Shown one piece after another: positions 1-5,246 of a DNA stretch of 5,246 nucleotides. Numbering within the stretch: position 1 is the first letter of the stretch; each line of letters starts with the position of its first letter. Origin of the DNA: Pseudomonadota bacterium (lineage in GTDB: Bacteria; Myxococcota_A; UBA796; SXON01); assembly GCA_005776735.1 (NCBI GenBank), contig SXOM01000164.1:1-5246 (forward strand), in the 5' to 3' direction. The translations under genes and the position numbers were made by a program. The notes below the pieces were generated by a model. It was not told where the DNA came from and searched no databases. It worked only from the letters and a program-made list of their open reading frames with translations.

Positions 1-494
1 ACCACATGGGGACCTCCCAGGGTCTGGCCCCCAAGCACGTGCAGCAGTTCCAGAAGGAGAACTACCTGCGGTGGGACAGCCTGGGCGAGTTCAGCGCGCT
101 CGGCGCGTCGCTCGAGCACATCGGTGCGACCACCGGCAACACCCGCGCGGCGCTGTTGGCCAACACGCTCGACGTCGCGATCGGTCGCTTCCTCGACAAC
201 AACAAGTCGCCCGCCCGCAAGGTCGGGGAGATCGACAACCGCGGCAGCCACTACTTCCTCGCGCTCTACTGGGCCGAGGCGCTCGCGGCCCAGACCACCG
301 ACCCCGAGCTGCAGCTCCGCTTCGCAGCGATCGCCCAGCAGCTCGGCGCCGCGGAGACGACCATCACCGCGGAGCTCATCGCCGCGCAGGGGCGCCCGGT
401 GGACATGGGCGGCTACTACCAGCCCGACCGCGCGAAGACCGCGGCGGCGATGCGACCGAGCGCCACGCTCAACGGGATCGTCGACACCCTGTGA
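1..494 (+). CDS. icd: NADP-dependent isocitrate dehydrogenase, monomeric type (C-terminal part, cut by window start)
   Basis: This TCA-cycle enzyme oxidatively decarboxylates isocitrate to 2-oxoglutarate with NADP+ in the cytoplasm. Only the last ~163 residues are present. The reading frame is already open at base 3 (a His codon), so the ATG at 6 is an internal methionine. The protein contains the family's C-terminal signatures: LRWDSLGEF, KVGEIDNRGSHY, ALYWAEALAAQT and a closing VDMGGYYQPD...MRPSATLN block. Counting from the Met at base 6, His11, Arg22 and Arg71 have exactly the spacing of His589, Arg600 and Arg649 of the Azotobacter enzyme (numbering recalled), which contact NADP. That places the fragment at about residues 579-740 of a ~740-aa protein, so the C-terminus looks complete. 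It is unrelated to the common homodimeric Icd fold family. The TGA is followed 8 nt later by a strong hairpin, so it probably ends its own transcription unit. Confidence 0.94.
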   Translation, partial: HMGTSQGLAPKHVQQFQKENYLRWDSLGEFSALGASLEHIGATTGNTRAALLANTLDVAIGRFLDNNKSPARKVGEIDNRGSHYFLALYWAEALAAQTTDPELQLRFAAIAQQLGAAETTITAELIAAQGRPVDMGGYYQPDRAKTAAAMRPSATLNGIVDTL

Positions 495-502
495 GCCCCG
501 AC

Positions 503-540
503 CTCGCTGCGCGGCGCCGATCCGGCCTCCGCGCGGCGAG
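503..540 (+). terminator. GC-rich hairpin after icd, candidate terminator without U-tract
   Basis: The arms at 503-514 and 529-540 pair over 12 bp with a single G-U wobble (508/535). The 14-nt loop can form an extra 3-bp helix (516-518 with 524-526). It begins 8 nt after the icd stop codon. No T-run follows, so a classical intrinsic terminator is not met. Such U-less hairpins are often proposed as terminators in high-GC bacteria, or they may protect the 3' end of the mRNA. The termination role is inferred. Confidence 0.45.
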
Positions 541-579
541 CGGCCGGGATCCAGGCGCCGCCCAGGATAGCCCCCGCCC

Positions 580-3099
580 ATGCCGCCGTTGCGCCTCGAC
601 GAACGTGTCCCCGAGACCGGTTTTGCCTCCGCTGACGACGCGCTGGGCGCGTTCCTGGGGTGGGTGGCCGACTCCGGGATCACGCTCTACGCCCACCAGG
701 AAGAGGCGATCCTCTCGATCTTCGCCGATCGACACGTGGTGCTCGACGCGCCCACCGGCTCCGGGAAGTCGTTGGTGGCCGTGGCCCAACACTTCAAGAG
801 CTTCGTGGACCTGGGGCGCTCCTGGTACACCGCGCCGATCAAGGCGTTGGTGTCGGAGAAGTTCTTCGCGTTGTGCCAGATCTTCGGCCCCGAGCACGTT
901 GGGCTGATGACCGGCGACGGGAGCGTGAACCGCGACGCGCCGATCCTGTGTTGTACGGCCGAGGTGCTCGCGAACGTGGCGATGCGGCAGGGGGCCGAGG
1001 CGCCGGTGCACAGCGTGGTGATGGACGAGTTCCACTACTACGGCGACCCCGACCGCGGCATGGCGTGGCAGGTGCCGCTGCTGACCTTGCCGCAGGCGCG
1101 GTTCGTCCTGATGTCCGCCACGCTCGGGGACACCCGCTTCATCCGGGAAGACCTGGAGCGGCGCACCTCGCGCCCGGTCGACGACATCCGCGGGGTGCAC
1201 CGCCCGGTGCCCCTGGAGTACAGCTACAGCCAGAAGCCGCTGCAGGAGGTCATCGCCGACCTGGTGCGCAGCCAGAAGGCCCCGGTGTACCTGGTACACT
1301 TCACGCAAAACGACGCGACGGAACAGGCCCAGTCGCTCATGAGCGTGGACTGGTGCTCCAAGGAGGAGAAACGCGCCATCACCGAGGCGATGAGCGGCTA
1401 CAGCTTCCACAGCCCCTTCGGCCCGACGCTGCGCCGCCACCTCGCCCATGGCATCGGCCTGCACCACGCGGGCCTGTTGCCGCGGTACCGGTTGTTGGTC
1501 GAGAAGCTCGCGCAGCAGGGGCTGCTGAAGGTGATCTGCGGCACCGACACGCTCGGGGTGGGCATCAACGTGCCGATCCGGACGGTGTGCTTCACGCGGC
1601 TGTGCAAGTTCGATGGGGAGAAGGTCGACATCCTGAAGGTACGCGACTTCCGGCAGATCGCCGGTCGCGCCGGTCGCGCCGGGTTCGACACCGTGGGGTA
1701 CGTCGTGGTCCAGGCGCCCGAGCACGTGATCGAGAACCTGCGGATGGAGTCGCGGGCCGACCCCGCCAAGAAGAAGAAGCTCGTGAAAGCACAGCCCCCG
1801 CAGAAGGGCTACAAACACTGGGACCAGACGACGTTCGAGGCGCTCACCACGCGGCCGCCCGAAGCGCTGGTGCCACGCTTCTCGGTGGATCACGGGCGCC
1901 TTCTGGCGCTCATGCAGCACGCCGACGAGACCAGCGGCAACGCCCGCGACGGGGTCACGGCGATGGTGAAGTTGATCCGCGACTCGCACCTGACGGCGGC
2001 CCAGCGCGAAGCGGGCGTGGCGGCAGTGGAGGGGCTCGTGGAGGAGCTGGTGGCGGCGAACGTCGTGCGGCGTGACGGCGAGGTGCTGCTCCTGGACCGC
2101 GAGCTGCAACACGACTTCAGCCTGCACCACAGCCTGTCGCTGTTCCTGGTCCAGTCGATCGCCAACCTCGACCCGGCGTCGCCCACCTACGCGCTGGACG
2201 TGCTCACGTGGATCGAGGCGATCCTCGAAGACCCCAAGGCGGTCCTGTACAAGCAGGCCGACCGCGCGCGGCGGGAGAAGCTCGGCGAGCTCAAGGCGGC
2301 CGGGGTGCCCTACGAGGAGCGGATGCCGATCCTCGAGACGATCAGTTGGCCGAAACCGTTCGAGGAGGAGATCCGCGACGCCTTCGGCCACTACGCCCTC
2401 GCGCACCCGTGGGTGAAAGCCGAGGGAATCCGCCCCAAGTCGGTGGCCCGGGAGATGGCGGAGGCGTGGCTCGGCTTCCCGGAGACCATCCACGACCTGG
2501 AGCTGCAACGGAGCGAAGGGGTGCTGTTGCGCTACCTCAGCGACGTGTACAAGGCGCTGGTCCAGAACGTCCCGGCCGACCGCCAGGACCAGGGCGTGCT
2601 CGACCTCGTCGCGTGGTTGCGGGCGCTCTTGGAGCGTGTGGACTCGTCGTTGGTCTCGGAGTGGGAGGCGCTCAAGACCGGCGAGCGCACGGTCGACGCG
2701 CCGCCGCCCGACATCTCGTCCAACCGCAAGGCGTTCAACGCGCGCGTGCGCGCCGAGCTGCACGCGCTGGTGCGGGCGCTGTCCCGCGGCGAACCCGACG
2801 AGGTGCTCGCGGGCCTGCGCCCGCGGGGCCGACACTGGGACGCCGCGGCCCTGCACGCGGAGCTGGGCCCGGTCGTCGAGGCCATCGGCGCGATCCGGTT
2901 CGACCACGCCGCGCGACTGAGCGAGCGCACCACGATCCGCGCGACCGGGCCGCACCAATGGGTCGTGCGGCAGGTGCTCCTGGGTCACGACGAAGACGAA
3001 GAGGAGGCCGGCGCGTGGTCGCTCGAAGCGGTCATCGACCTGCGCGACGACACCAACCCGGCGGGGCCGATCCTGGAGCTCGTGTCGATCGGGGGGTGA
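580..3099 (+). CDS. DEAD/DEAH-box (Ski2-like) helicase with DUF3516 C-terminal region
   Basis: This is an ATP-dependent nucleic-acid helicase of superfamily 2, presumably cytoplasmic and acting on RNA or structured nucleic acid; the real substrate is not known. The 839 residues show the motifs in order: a Q-motif-like YAHQEEAI (37-44), Walker A APTGSGKS (57-64) with Lys63, motif Ia TAPIKALVSEKF (84-95), motif II DEFH (149-152), motif III SAT (179-181), motif IV VYLVHFTQ (236-243), HHAGLLP (295-301), motif V GTDTLGVGINVP (321-332) and motif VI QIAGRAGRAG (359-368). The HHAG and GINVP motifs point to the Ski2/Mtr4-like branch. Residues from about 385 to 839, including a Lys cluster at 397-403, match my recollection of the DUF3516 architecture seen in actinobacteria and deltaproteobacteria. 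No catalytic motif is missing. The ATG at 580 sits 9 nt after AGGATAG (564-570), which could be a weak ribosome site or a degenerate -10 giving a nearly leaderless mRNA. It is transcribed alone, convergent with the rhodanese gene. Confidence 0.92.
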   Translation: MPPLRLDERVPETGFASADDALGAFLGWVADSGITLYAHQEEAILSIFADRHVVLDAPTGSGKSLVAVAQHFKSFVDLGRSWYTAPIKALVSEKFFALCQIFGPEHVGLMTGDGSVNRDAPILCCTAEVLANVAMRQGAEAPVHSVVMDEFHYYGDPDRGMAWQVPLLTLPQARFVLMSATLGDTRFIREDLERRTSRPVDDIRGVHRPVPLEYSYSQKPLQEVIADLVRSQKAPVYLVHFTQNDATEQAQSLMSVDWCSKEEKRAITEAMSGYSFHSPFGPTLRRHLAHGIGLHHAGLLPRYRLLVEKLAQQGLLKVICGTDTLGVGINVPIRTVCFTRLCKFDGEKVDILKVRDFRQIAGRAGRAGFDTVGYVVVQAPEHVIENLRMESRADPAKKKKLVKAQPPQKGYKHWDQTTFEALTTRPPEALVPRFSVDHGRLLALMQHADETSGNARDGVTAMVKLIRDSHLTAAQREAGVAAVEGLVEELVAANVVRRDGEVLLLDRELQHDFSLHHSLSLFLVQSIANLDPASPTYALDVLTWIEAILEDPKAVLYKQADRARREKLGELKAAGVPYEERMPILETISWPKPFEEEIRDAFGHYALAHPWVKAEGIRPKSVAREMAEAWLGFPETIHDLELQRSEGVLLRYLSDVYKALVQNVPADRQDQGVLDLVAWLRALLERVDSSLVSEWEALKTGERTVDAPPPDISSNRKAFNARVRAELHALVRALSRGEPDEVLAGLRPRGRHWDAAALHAELGPVVEAIGAIRFDHAARLSERTTIRATGPHQWVVRQVLLGHDEDEEEAGAWSLEAVIDLRDDTNPAGPILELVSIGG

Positions 3100-3447
3100 C
3101 TAGCACCGGCTCATGCCACCGAGGTCGTGCACGGCCGCGAAGCCCAGCGCCCGGAGCTGACCCGCCGCCGACGCGCTGCGCATGCCGGACGCGCAGTACA
3201 CGACGAGGGGGCGGTCCTTCGCCCCGAGCTCGCCGGCCCGCCGACCCAGGTCGCCCACCGGGATGTTCAGGGCGCCCGGAAGGTGGCCGGCCGCGAACTC
3301 GCCGGGTGAGCGGACATCGAGCAGGAGTGCGCCCTCGGCGACGAGCTTGCGTGCGTCGATCGCGGGCGTCTTGCCGATGAAGCGGACGTAGAGGAAGGCC
3401 AGGATGGCCGAGGCCACGAGCACCGGGATGATCTGATCGAGGTCCAT
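3100..3447 (-). CDS. Membrane-anchored single-domain rhodanese-like sulfurtransferase
   Basis: Rhodaneses carry sulfane sulfur as a cysteine persulfide; the donor and acceptor here are unknown. The 115-aa protein has one hydrophobic helix at about residues 6-21, then a basic stretch (Arg22, Lys26), then a rhodanese domain from about 30 to 115. The domain shows LLDVRSPGEFAAGHLPGALN (42-61) and the six-residue active loop CASGMR (85-90), with catalytic Cys85 and the phosphate-cradle-like Arg90. A six-residue loop is that of sulfurtransferases rather than Cdc25-type phosphatases. It ends with GGMSRC, where the family often has GGMSxW. Acidic residues before the helix and basic ones after it suggest an outside N-terminus and a cytoplasmic domain (positive-inside rule). 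The ATG at 3447 is preceded by GAGGTGA (3466-3460 on this strand) at a slightly long 12-nt spacing. It is divergent from the pseudouridine synthase gene, and its stop codon abuts the helicase stop. Confidence 0.92.
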   Translation of the reverse strand: MDLDQIIPVLVASAILAFLYVRFIGKTPAIDARKLVAEGALLLDVRSPGEFAAGHLPGALNIPVGDLGRRAGELGAKDRPLVVYCASGMRSASAAGQLRALGFAAVHDLGGMSRC

Positions 3448-3459
3448 GCCGCAGCGGAG

Positions 3460-3466
3460 TCACCTC
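3460..3466 (-). promoter_or_regulatory. Ribosome binding site of the rhodanese gene
   Basis: Read on the minus strand this is GAGGTGA, a near-perfect complement of the 16S rRNA 3' end. It lies 12 nt before the ATG at 3447, somewhat further than optimal. No other start codon in frame lies closer, so it supports the chosen start. Confidence 0.55.
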
Positions 3467-3473
3467 GGGTCGG

Positions 3474-3486
3474 CGCTGTTACAGCG
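3474..3486. promoter_or_regulatory. 13-bp palindrome in the divergent intergenic region, possible shared promoter core or operator
   Basis: The bases CGCTGT-T-ACAGCG form a perfect inverted repeat with 6-bp arms around a single T. It is the most AT-rich spot in the 44-bp gap. Read as a -10 element on the plus strand (TGTTAC, 3477-3482), transcription would begin at about 3489-3492, at the GTG start of the pseudouridine synthase, giving a leaderless message. Read on the minus strand (TGTAAC, 3483-3478), it would start near 3471, just upstream of the rhodanese Shine-Dalgarno. Both roles, and an operator role, are inferred. Neither match to a -10 consensus is good. Confidence 0.3.
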
Positions 3487-3491
3487 GACGC

Positions 3492-4118
3492 GTGGACACG
3501 CCGATCGTGGTGGCCCGAGAACCCGACGTCATCGTCCTGGACAAGCCTGCCGGCTGGCTTGTGCACCCGGTGGGTACCGACGTCCCCGACCTCGTGACGT
3601 GGGCGCGCGCCGAGGGGCTCGGTCGGTTGCGGCCGGCCCACCGACTCGACCTGGACACCAGCGGCCTGGTGGTGCTCGCCCGCACCGCCGCCGCCGCGGC
3701 GGCCGTGGGTGTGGAGCTGATGGAGGGCACGGTGCACAAGCGCTACCAGGCCCTGGTCTACGACGTGCCCGACGCCGAAGGGGTCGTGGAGCTCGCGCTC
3801 GCCGACGCGCGCCGTGGCCGTCCGTTGCCGGCGCGCACCCGGTGGCGGTGCGACGAGCGGTTGGGCCGCTTCGCGTTCTTGTCGTTGTGGCCGGAGACGG
3901 GACGCAAGCACCAGCTCCGTCGGCACCTGCTGGCCATCGGACACCCGGTGGTGGGCGACCGGGAGTACGCCGTGCGGCCGTTCCGCAAGGTGCCGGGGTT
4001 CCCGGGGCGGCTGTGGTTGCACGCCGCCGAGCTGCGGTTGGCGTCGGGGCGCGGGTGGTCGGCGCCGCTGCCGGACGTGCTCGTCGCGCACCTCGCGCTG
4101 CTGCGCGGGGGGGTGTGA
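3492..4118 (+). CDS. RluA-family pseudouridine synthase, short TruC-like form
   Basis: This enzyme isomerises uridine to pseudouridine in rRNA or tRNA in the cytoplasm. The 208 residues carry the family motifs: VIVLDKPAGWLVHP (13-26), HRLDLDTSGL (50-59) with the catalytic aspartate at Asp53, VHKRYQALV (81-89), the uridine-pocket segment PETGRKHQLRRHL (134-146), HPVVGDREY (151-159) and LHA (176-178). KPxGWLVH and GRKHQLRRH resemble E. coli TruC (tRNA position 65) more than RluA/C/D, which usually have GRTHQxRxH. The target RNA cannot be decided from sequence. There is no N-terminal S4 domain, and the protein is shorter than E. coli TruC (~260 aa). The start is GTG at 3492, the first start codon in this frame, and the N-terminus begins at the expected distance from the KPAG motif. 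No clear Shine-Dalgarno precedes it. Its TGA overlaps the ATG of the potassium channel gene, so the two are co-translated. Confidence 0.92.
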   Translation: MDTPIVVAREPDVIVLDKPAGWLVHPVGTDVPDLVTWARAEGLGRLRPAHRLDLDTSGLVVLARTAAAAAAVGVELMEGTVHKRYQALVYDVPDAEGVVELALADARRGRPLPARTRWRCDERLGRFAFLSLWPETGRKHQLRRHLLAIGHPVVGDREYAVRPFRKVPGFPGRLWLHAAELRLASGRGWSAPLPDVLVAHLALLRGGV

Positions 4119-5113
4119 TGTTCCGCGAGCTCCGCATGCCGCTCGCGGTGCTCTTGCTCGTCCTGTCGATCGGGGTGCTCGGCTATCGGAGCATGGAGGG
4201 GTGGAGCTGGGTCGACGCGGCGTGGATGGCGCTCATCACGATCACGACGATCGGCTACGGAGAGGTACACCCCCTCACCGGCCACGAGCGCCTGTTCGGC
4301 ATGGCGTACATCGTGGCGGCGGTCGGCGCGGGCGGCTTCGCGCTCGCGAAGATCACGGCGTATGTCTTGGATGGTAGCCTCACCGAAGAGCTGCGTCGCC
4401 AACGGAAGGAGCGAATCATGCGAGCGTTGCGGAACCACTACATCGTGGTGGGTTTCGGTCGGTTGGGCCGCGAGGTGGTGGAGGACCTGCGCCACGAGGG
4501 CGCGGCGGTCGTGGTGCTCGACCCCGACGAGCGGGTGTTCCGAGACCTGCCCGAGGGGGTGCACGCCCTCACCGGCGACGGCAGCTCCGACGCCGTCCTG
4601 CGCGCCGCGGGCATCGAGCACGCACGTGCGATCGCCATCGCGACGCCGTCGAGCGCGGTCAACGTGTTCGTCACGCTCTCCGCCCGCCAGCTCAACCCGA
4701 AGGTGTACATCTGCACGCGGGTGGACGAAGCGGAGGCCGAGGCGAAGGCCCGCCGAGCGGGGGCCGACGCGCTGGTCTCGCCGTTCACCAGCGCCGGCAG
4801 CCGGATGGCACACCGGCTTTTGCACCCGCACGCGGCCCAGGTCGTCGAGCAGCTGCTCGATCGGCGATTCCCCGACCTGGTGGTGGACGACGTGACGATC
4901 CCCCGGGGTTCGCCGCTGGAGGGGCGCCTGTCGGAGCTGAAGCTCCGCGACCGGCACGGCGTCGGCCTGATCGCGATCCGCCGCGCCGACGCGAGGCTGG
5001 ACACGGTGCCCTCGAGCGACGCGCAGCTCGGTCCGGGCGACGTCGCGGTGGTGGCCGGCACGGCGGAGGCGATCCGGAAGCTGCGGGAGTTCGCGACGCC
5101 GATCGGGGAGTGA
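4118..5113 (+). CDS. Two-helix potassium channel with RCK (TrkA-N/TrkA-C) gating domains, MthK-like
   Basis: This protein forms a tetrameric K+-selective pore in the inner membrane, gated by a cytoplasmic RCK ring. The 331 aa (MthK has ~336) contain TM1 at about 8-23, a pore helix at about 32-43, the selectivity filter TTIGYGE (43-49), TM2 at about 58-83 with glycines 70, 72 and 73 as likely hinge, and a basic linker (92-104). The TrkA-N Rossmann domain spans 108-222, with GFGRLG (112-117) and Asp135 at the end of strand 2, the pattern for NAD(H)-type nucleotides. TrkA-C follows at about 250-327. There is no voltage sensor. The ATG at 4118 shares its A with the pseudouridine synthase TGA (TGATG), and a run of seven G (4107-4113) may serve as ribosome site. 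The frame stays open upstream to 3446, but the pore-domain N-terminus and the overlap fix the start at 4118. An internal start at 4418 may yield a soluble RCK form. Confidence 0.93.
   Translation: MFRELRMPLAVLLLVLSIGVLGYRSMEGWSWVDAAWMALITITTIGYGEVHPLTGHERLFGMAYIVAAVGAGGFALAKITAYVLDGSLTEELRRQRKERIMRALRNHYIVVGFGRLGREVVEDLRHEGAAVVVLDPDERVFRDLPEGVHALTGDGSSDAVLRAAGIEHARAIAIATPSSAVNVFVTLSARQLNPKVYICTRVDEAEAEAKARRAGADALVSPFTSAGSRMAHRLLHPHAAQVVEQLLDRRFPDLVVDDVTIPRGSPLEGRLSELKLRDRHGVGLIAIRRADARLDTVPSSDAQLGPGDVAVVAGTAEAIRKLREFATPIGE
4404..4420 (+). promoter_or_regulatory. Candidate internal ribosome binding site and ATG for a soluble RCK subunit
   Basis: GGAAGGAG (4404-4411) contains AAGGAG, complementary to the 16S rRNA 3' end. 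It lies 6 nt before an in-frame ATG at 4418, codon Met101 of the channel. It is the best placed Shine-Dalgarno/start pair seen in the window. Initiation here would give a 231-aa soluble protein (4418-5113) with both RCK halves and no membrane segments. MthK makes its soluble RCK subunits from an internal Met107 at the same TM2-RCK junction. The caveat is that AAG GAG also encodes Lys97-Glu98 of the basic linker, so the match could be coincidental. Confidence 0.5.
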
Positions 5114-5121
5114 CGCGGCGG

Positions 5122-5135
5122 GGGCGGTGCCGCCC
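5122..5135 (+). terminator. Short GC hairpin just after the channel gene
   Basis: GGGCG (5122-5126) pairs perfectly with CGCCC (5131-5135) around a 4-nt loop, starting 8 nt after the TGA. No T-run follows. It may act as a 3'-end or termination structure, but 5-bp GC stems are common in DNA of this composition. Confidence 0.3.
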
Positions 5136-5183
5136 GACCCTCGCGGTTCGGCGTGCCCGCCGACGGTGCAACACGCAGCGCTT

Positions 5184-5234
5184 GGCGGGCGCCCCGCGAC
5201 CGGCCTGGTCGCGGGCCGAGGCGGGCGGGCGCCC
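5184..5234. repeat. 11-bp direct repeat flanking the downstream hairpin
   Basis: GGCGGGCGCCC occurs at 5184-5194 and again at 5224-5234, 40 bp apart from start to start. The two copies lie on either side of the 5193-5215 stem, the first sharing two bases with it. Each copy contains the self-complementary GGGCGCCC. With only G and C in the unit, chance recurrence in this DNA is quite possible. Confidence 0.3.
5193..5215 (+). terminator. 9-bp perfect GC hairpin downstream of the channel gene
   Basis: CCCGCGACC (5193-5201) pairs with GGTCGCGGG (5207-5215) around a 5-nt loop, a strong stem about 80 bp after the channel stop. It lacks a U-tract. It is the best candidate for terminating the synthase-channel operon, though it could also belong to the leader of a gene beyond the window. 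Confidence 0.4.
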
Positions 5235-5246
5235 GGCGGCGATGCG

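Larger units (their letters stand above)
5114..5246. other. Non-coding 3' flank
   Basis: No convincing gene is visible in these 133 bp. They contain the two hairpins and the direct repeat described separately. An ATG at 5242 lies at the very edge and cannot be judged. No promoter with a recognisable -35/-10 pair was seen. Confidence 0.5.

Noticed and set aside
6..8. ATG at base 6 as the start of a small 162-aa gene.
   Set aside because: The frame is open at the window edge, and the sequence corresponds to the last fifth of monomeric isocitrate dehydrogenase, so this Met is internal.
1285..1299. 15-bp palindrome GTGTACC-T-GGTACAC inside the helicase gene.
   Set aside because: One such arm length is expected about 0.3 times in a window of this size, and it encodes conserved motif IV residues (VYLVH). 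There is no reason to call it an operator.
1661..1681. Tandem repeat of CCGGTCGCG.
   Set aside because: It is explained by the repeated Gly-Arg-Ala codons of helicase motif VI (AGRAGRAG).
469..2988. An 839-codon open frame antisense to the helicase gene.
   Set aside because: It is a shadow of GC-rich codon use: its translation is dominated by Arg, His, Leu and Val without recognisable domains, while the plus strand encodes a complete set of helicase motifs. The equal length to the helicase is coincidence.
3032..3463. Alternative minus-strand frame starting at a GTG within the rhodanese Shine-Dalgarno.
   Set aside because: It is out of frame with the rhodanese and yields a Pro/Arg/Gly-rich product with no domain. 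The 3447 ATG frame has a clear membrane helix and rhodanese active loop.
3446..4117. N-terminal extension of the channel frame by 224 codons up to an ATG at 3446.
   Set aside because: The extension reads as Arg/Gly/Ala-rich shadow of the pseudouridine synthase gene. The pore domain begins right at 4118, where the ATG overlaps the preceding stop.
1..5246. Defence island, biosynthetic cluster, CRISPR, tRNA or insertion sequence.
   Set aside because: No repeat-spacer arrays, transposase motifs, terminal inverted repeats or tRNA-like folds were seen. The helicase has no nuclease or defence partner beside it.

Overview
This window is very GC-rich (roughly 70% by eye) bacterial chromosomal DNA, packed with housekeeping and accessory genes. 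No mobile element, CRISPR array or RNA gene was seen. The combination of a monomeric NADP isocitrate dehydrogenase, a DUF3516-type Ski2-like helicase, a membrane-anchored rhodanese and a two-helix RCK potassium channel fits a high-GC lineage such as Myxococcota or related former Deltaproteobacteria. An actinobacterium is the alternative. This placement is an inference from gene content and composition, not a proof.

Layout: (1) 1-494, + strand, is the C-terminal ~160 residues of monomeric isocitrate dehydrogenase, cut by the window start and followed by a strong GC hairpin. (2) 580-3099, + strand, is an 839-aa DExH helicase with all the usual superfamily 2 motifs and a large uncharacterised C-terminal half. 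(3) 3100-3447, - strand, is a 115-aa single-pass membrane rhodanese whose stop codon directly abuts the helicase stop. (4) A 44-bp divergent intergenic region, 3448-3491, holds a 13-bp palindrome. (5) 3492-4118, + strand, is a short RluA/TruC-like pseudouridine synthase with a GTG start. (6) 4118-5113, + strand, is a 331-aa MthK-like potassium channel whose ATG overlaps the synthase stop (TGATG). (7) 5114-5246 is non-coding as far as can be seen, with two GC hairpins and an 11-bp direct repeat.

The genes do not form one obvious pathway. The only convincing operon is the pseudouridine synthase-potassium channel pair, which is translationally coupled. The most notable signal is an in-frame ATG inside the channel gene (residue 101), preceded by an excellent Shine-Dalgarno sequence. 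It lies at the TM2-RCK junction, where the archaeal channel MthK uses an internal start to make the soluble RCK subunits of its gating ring.
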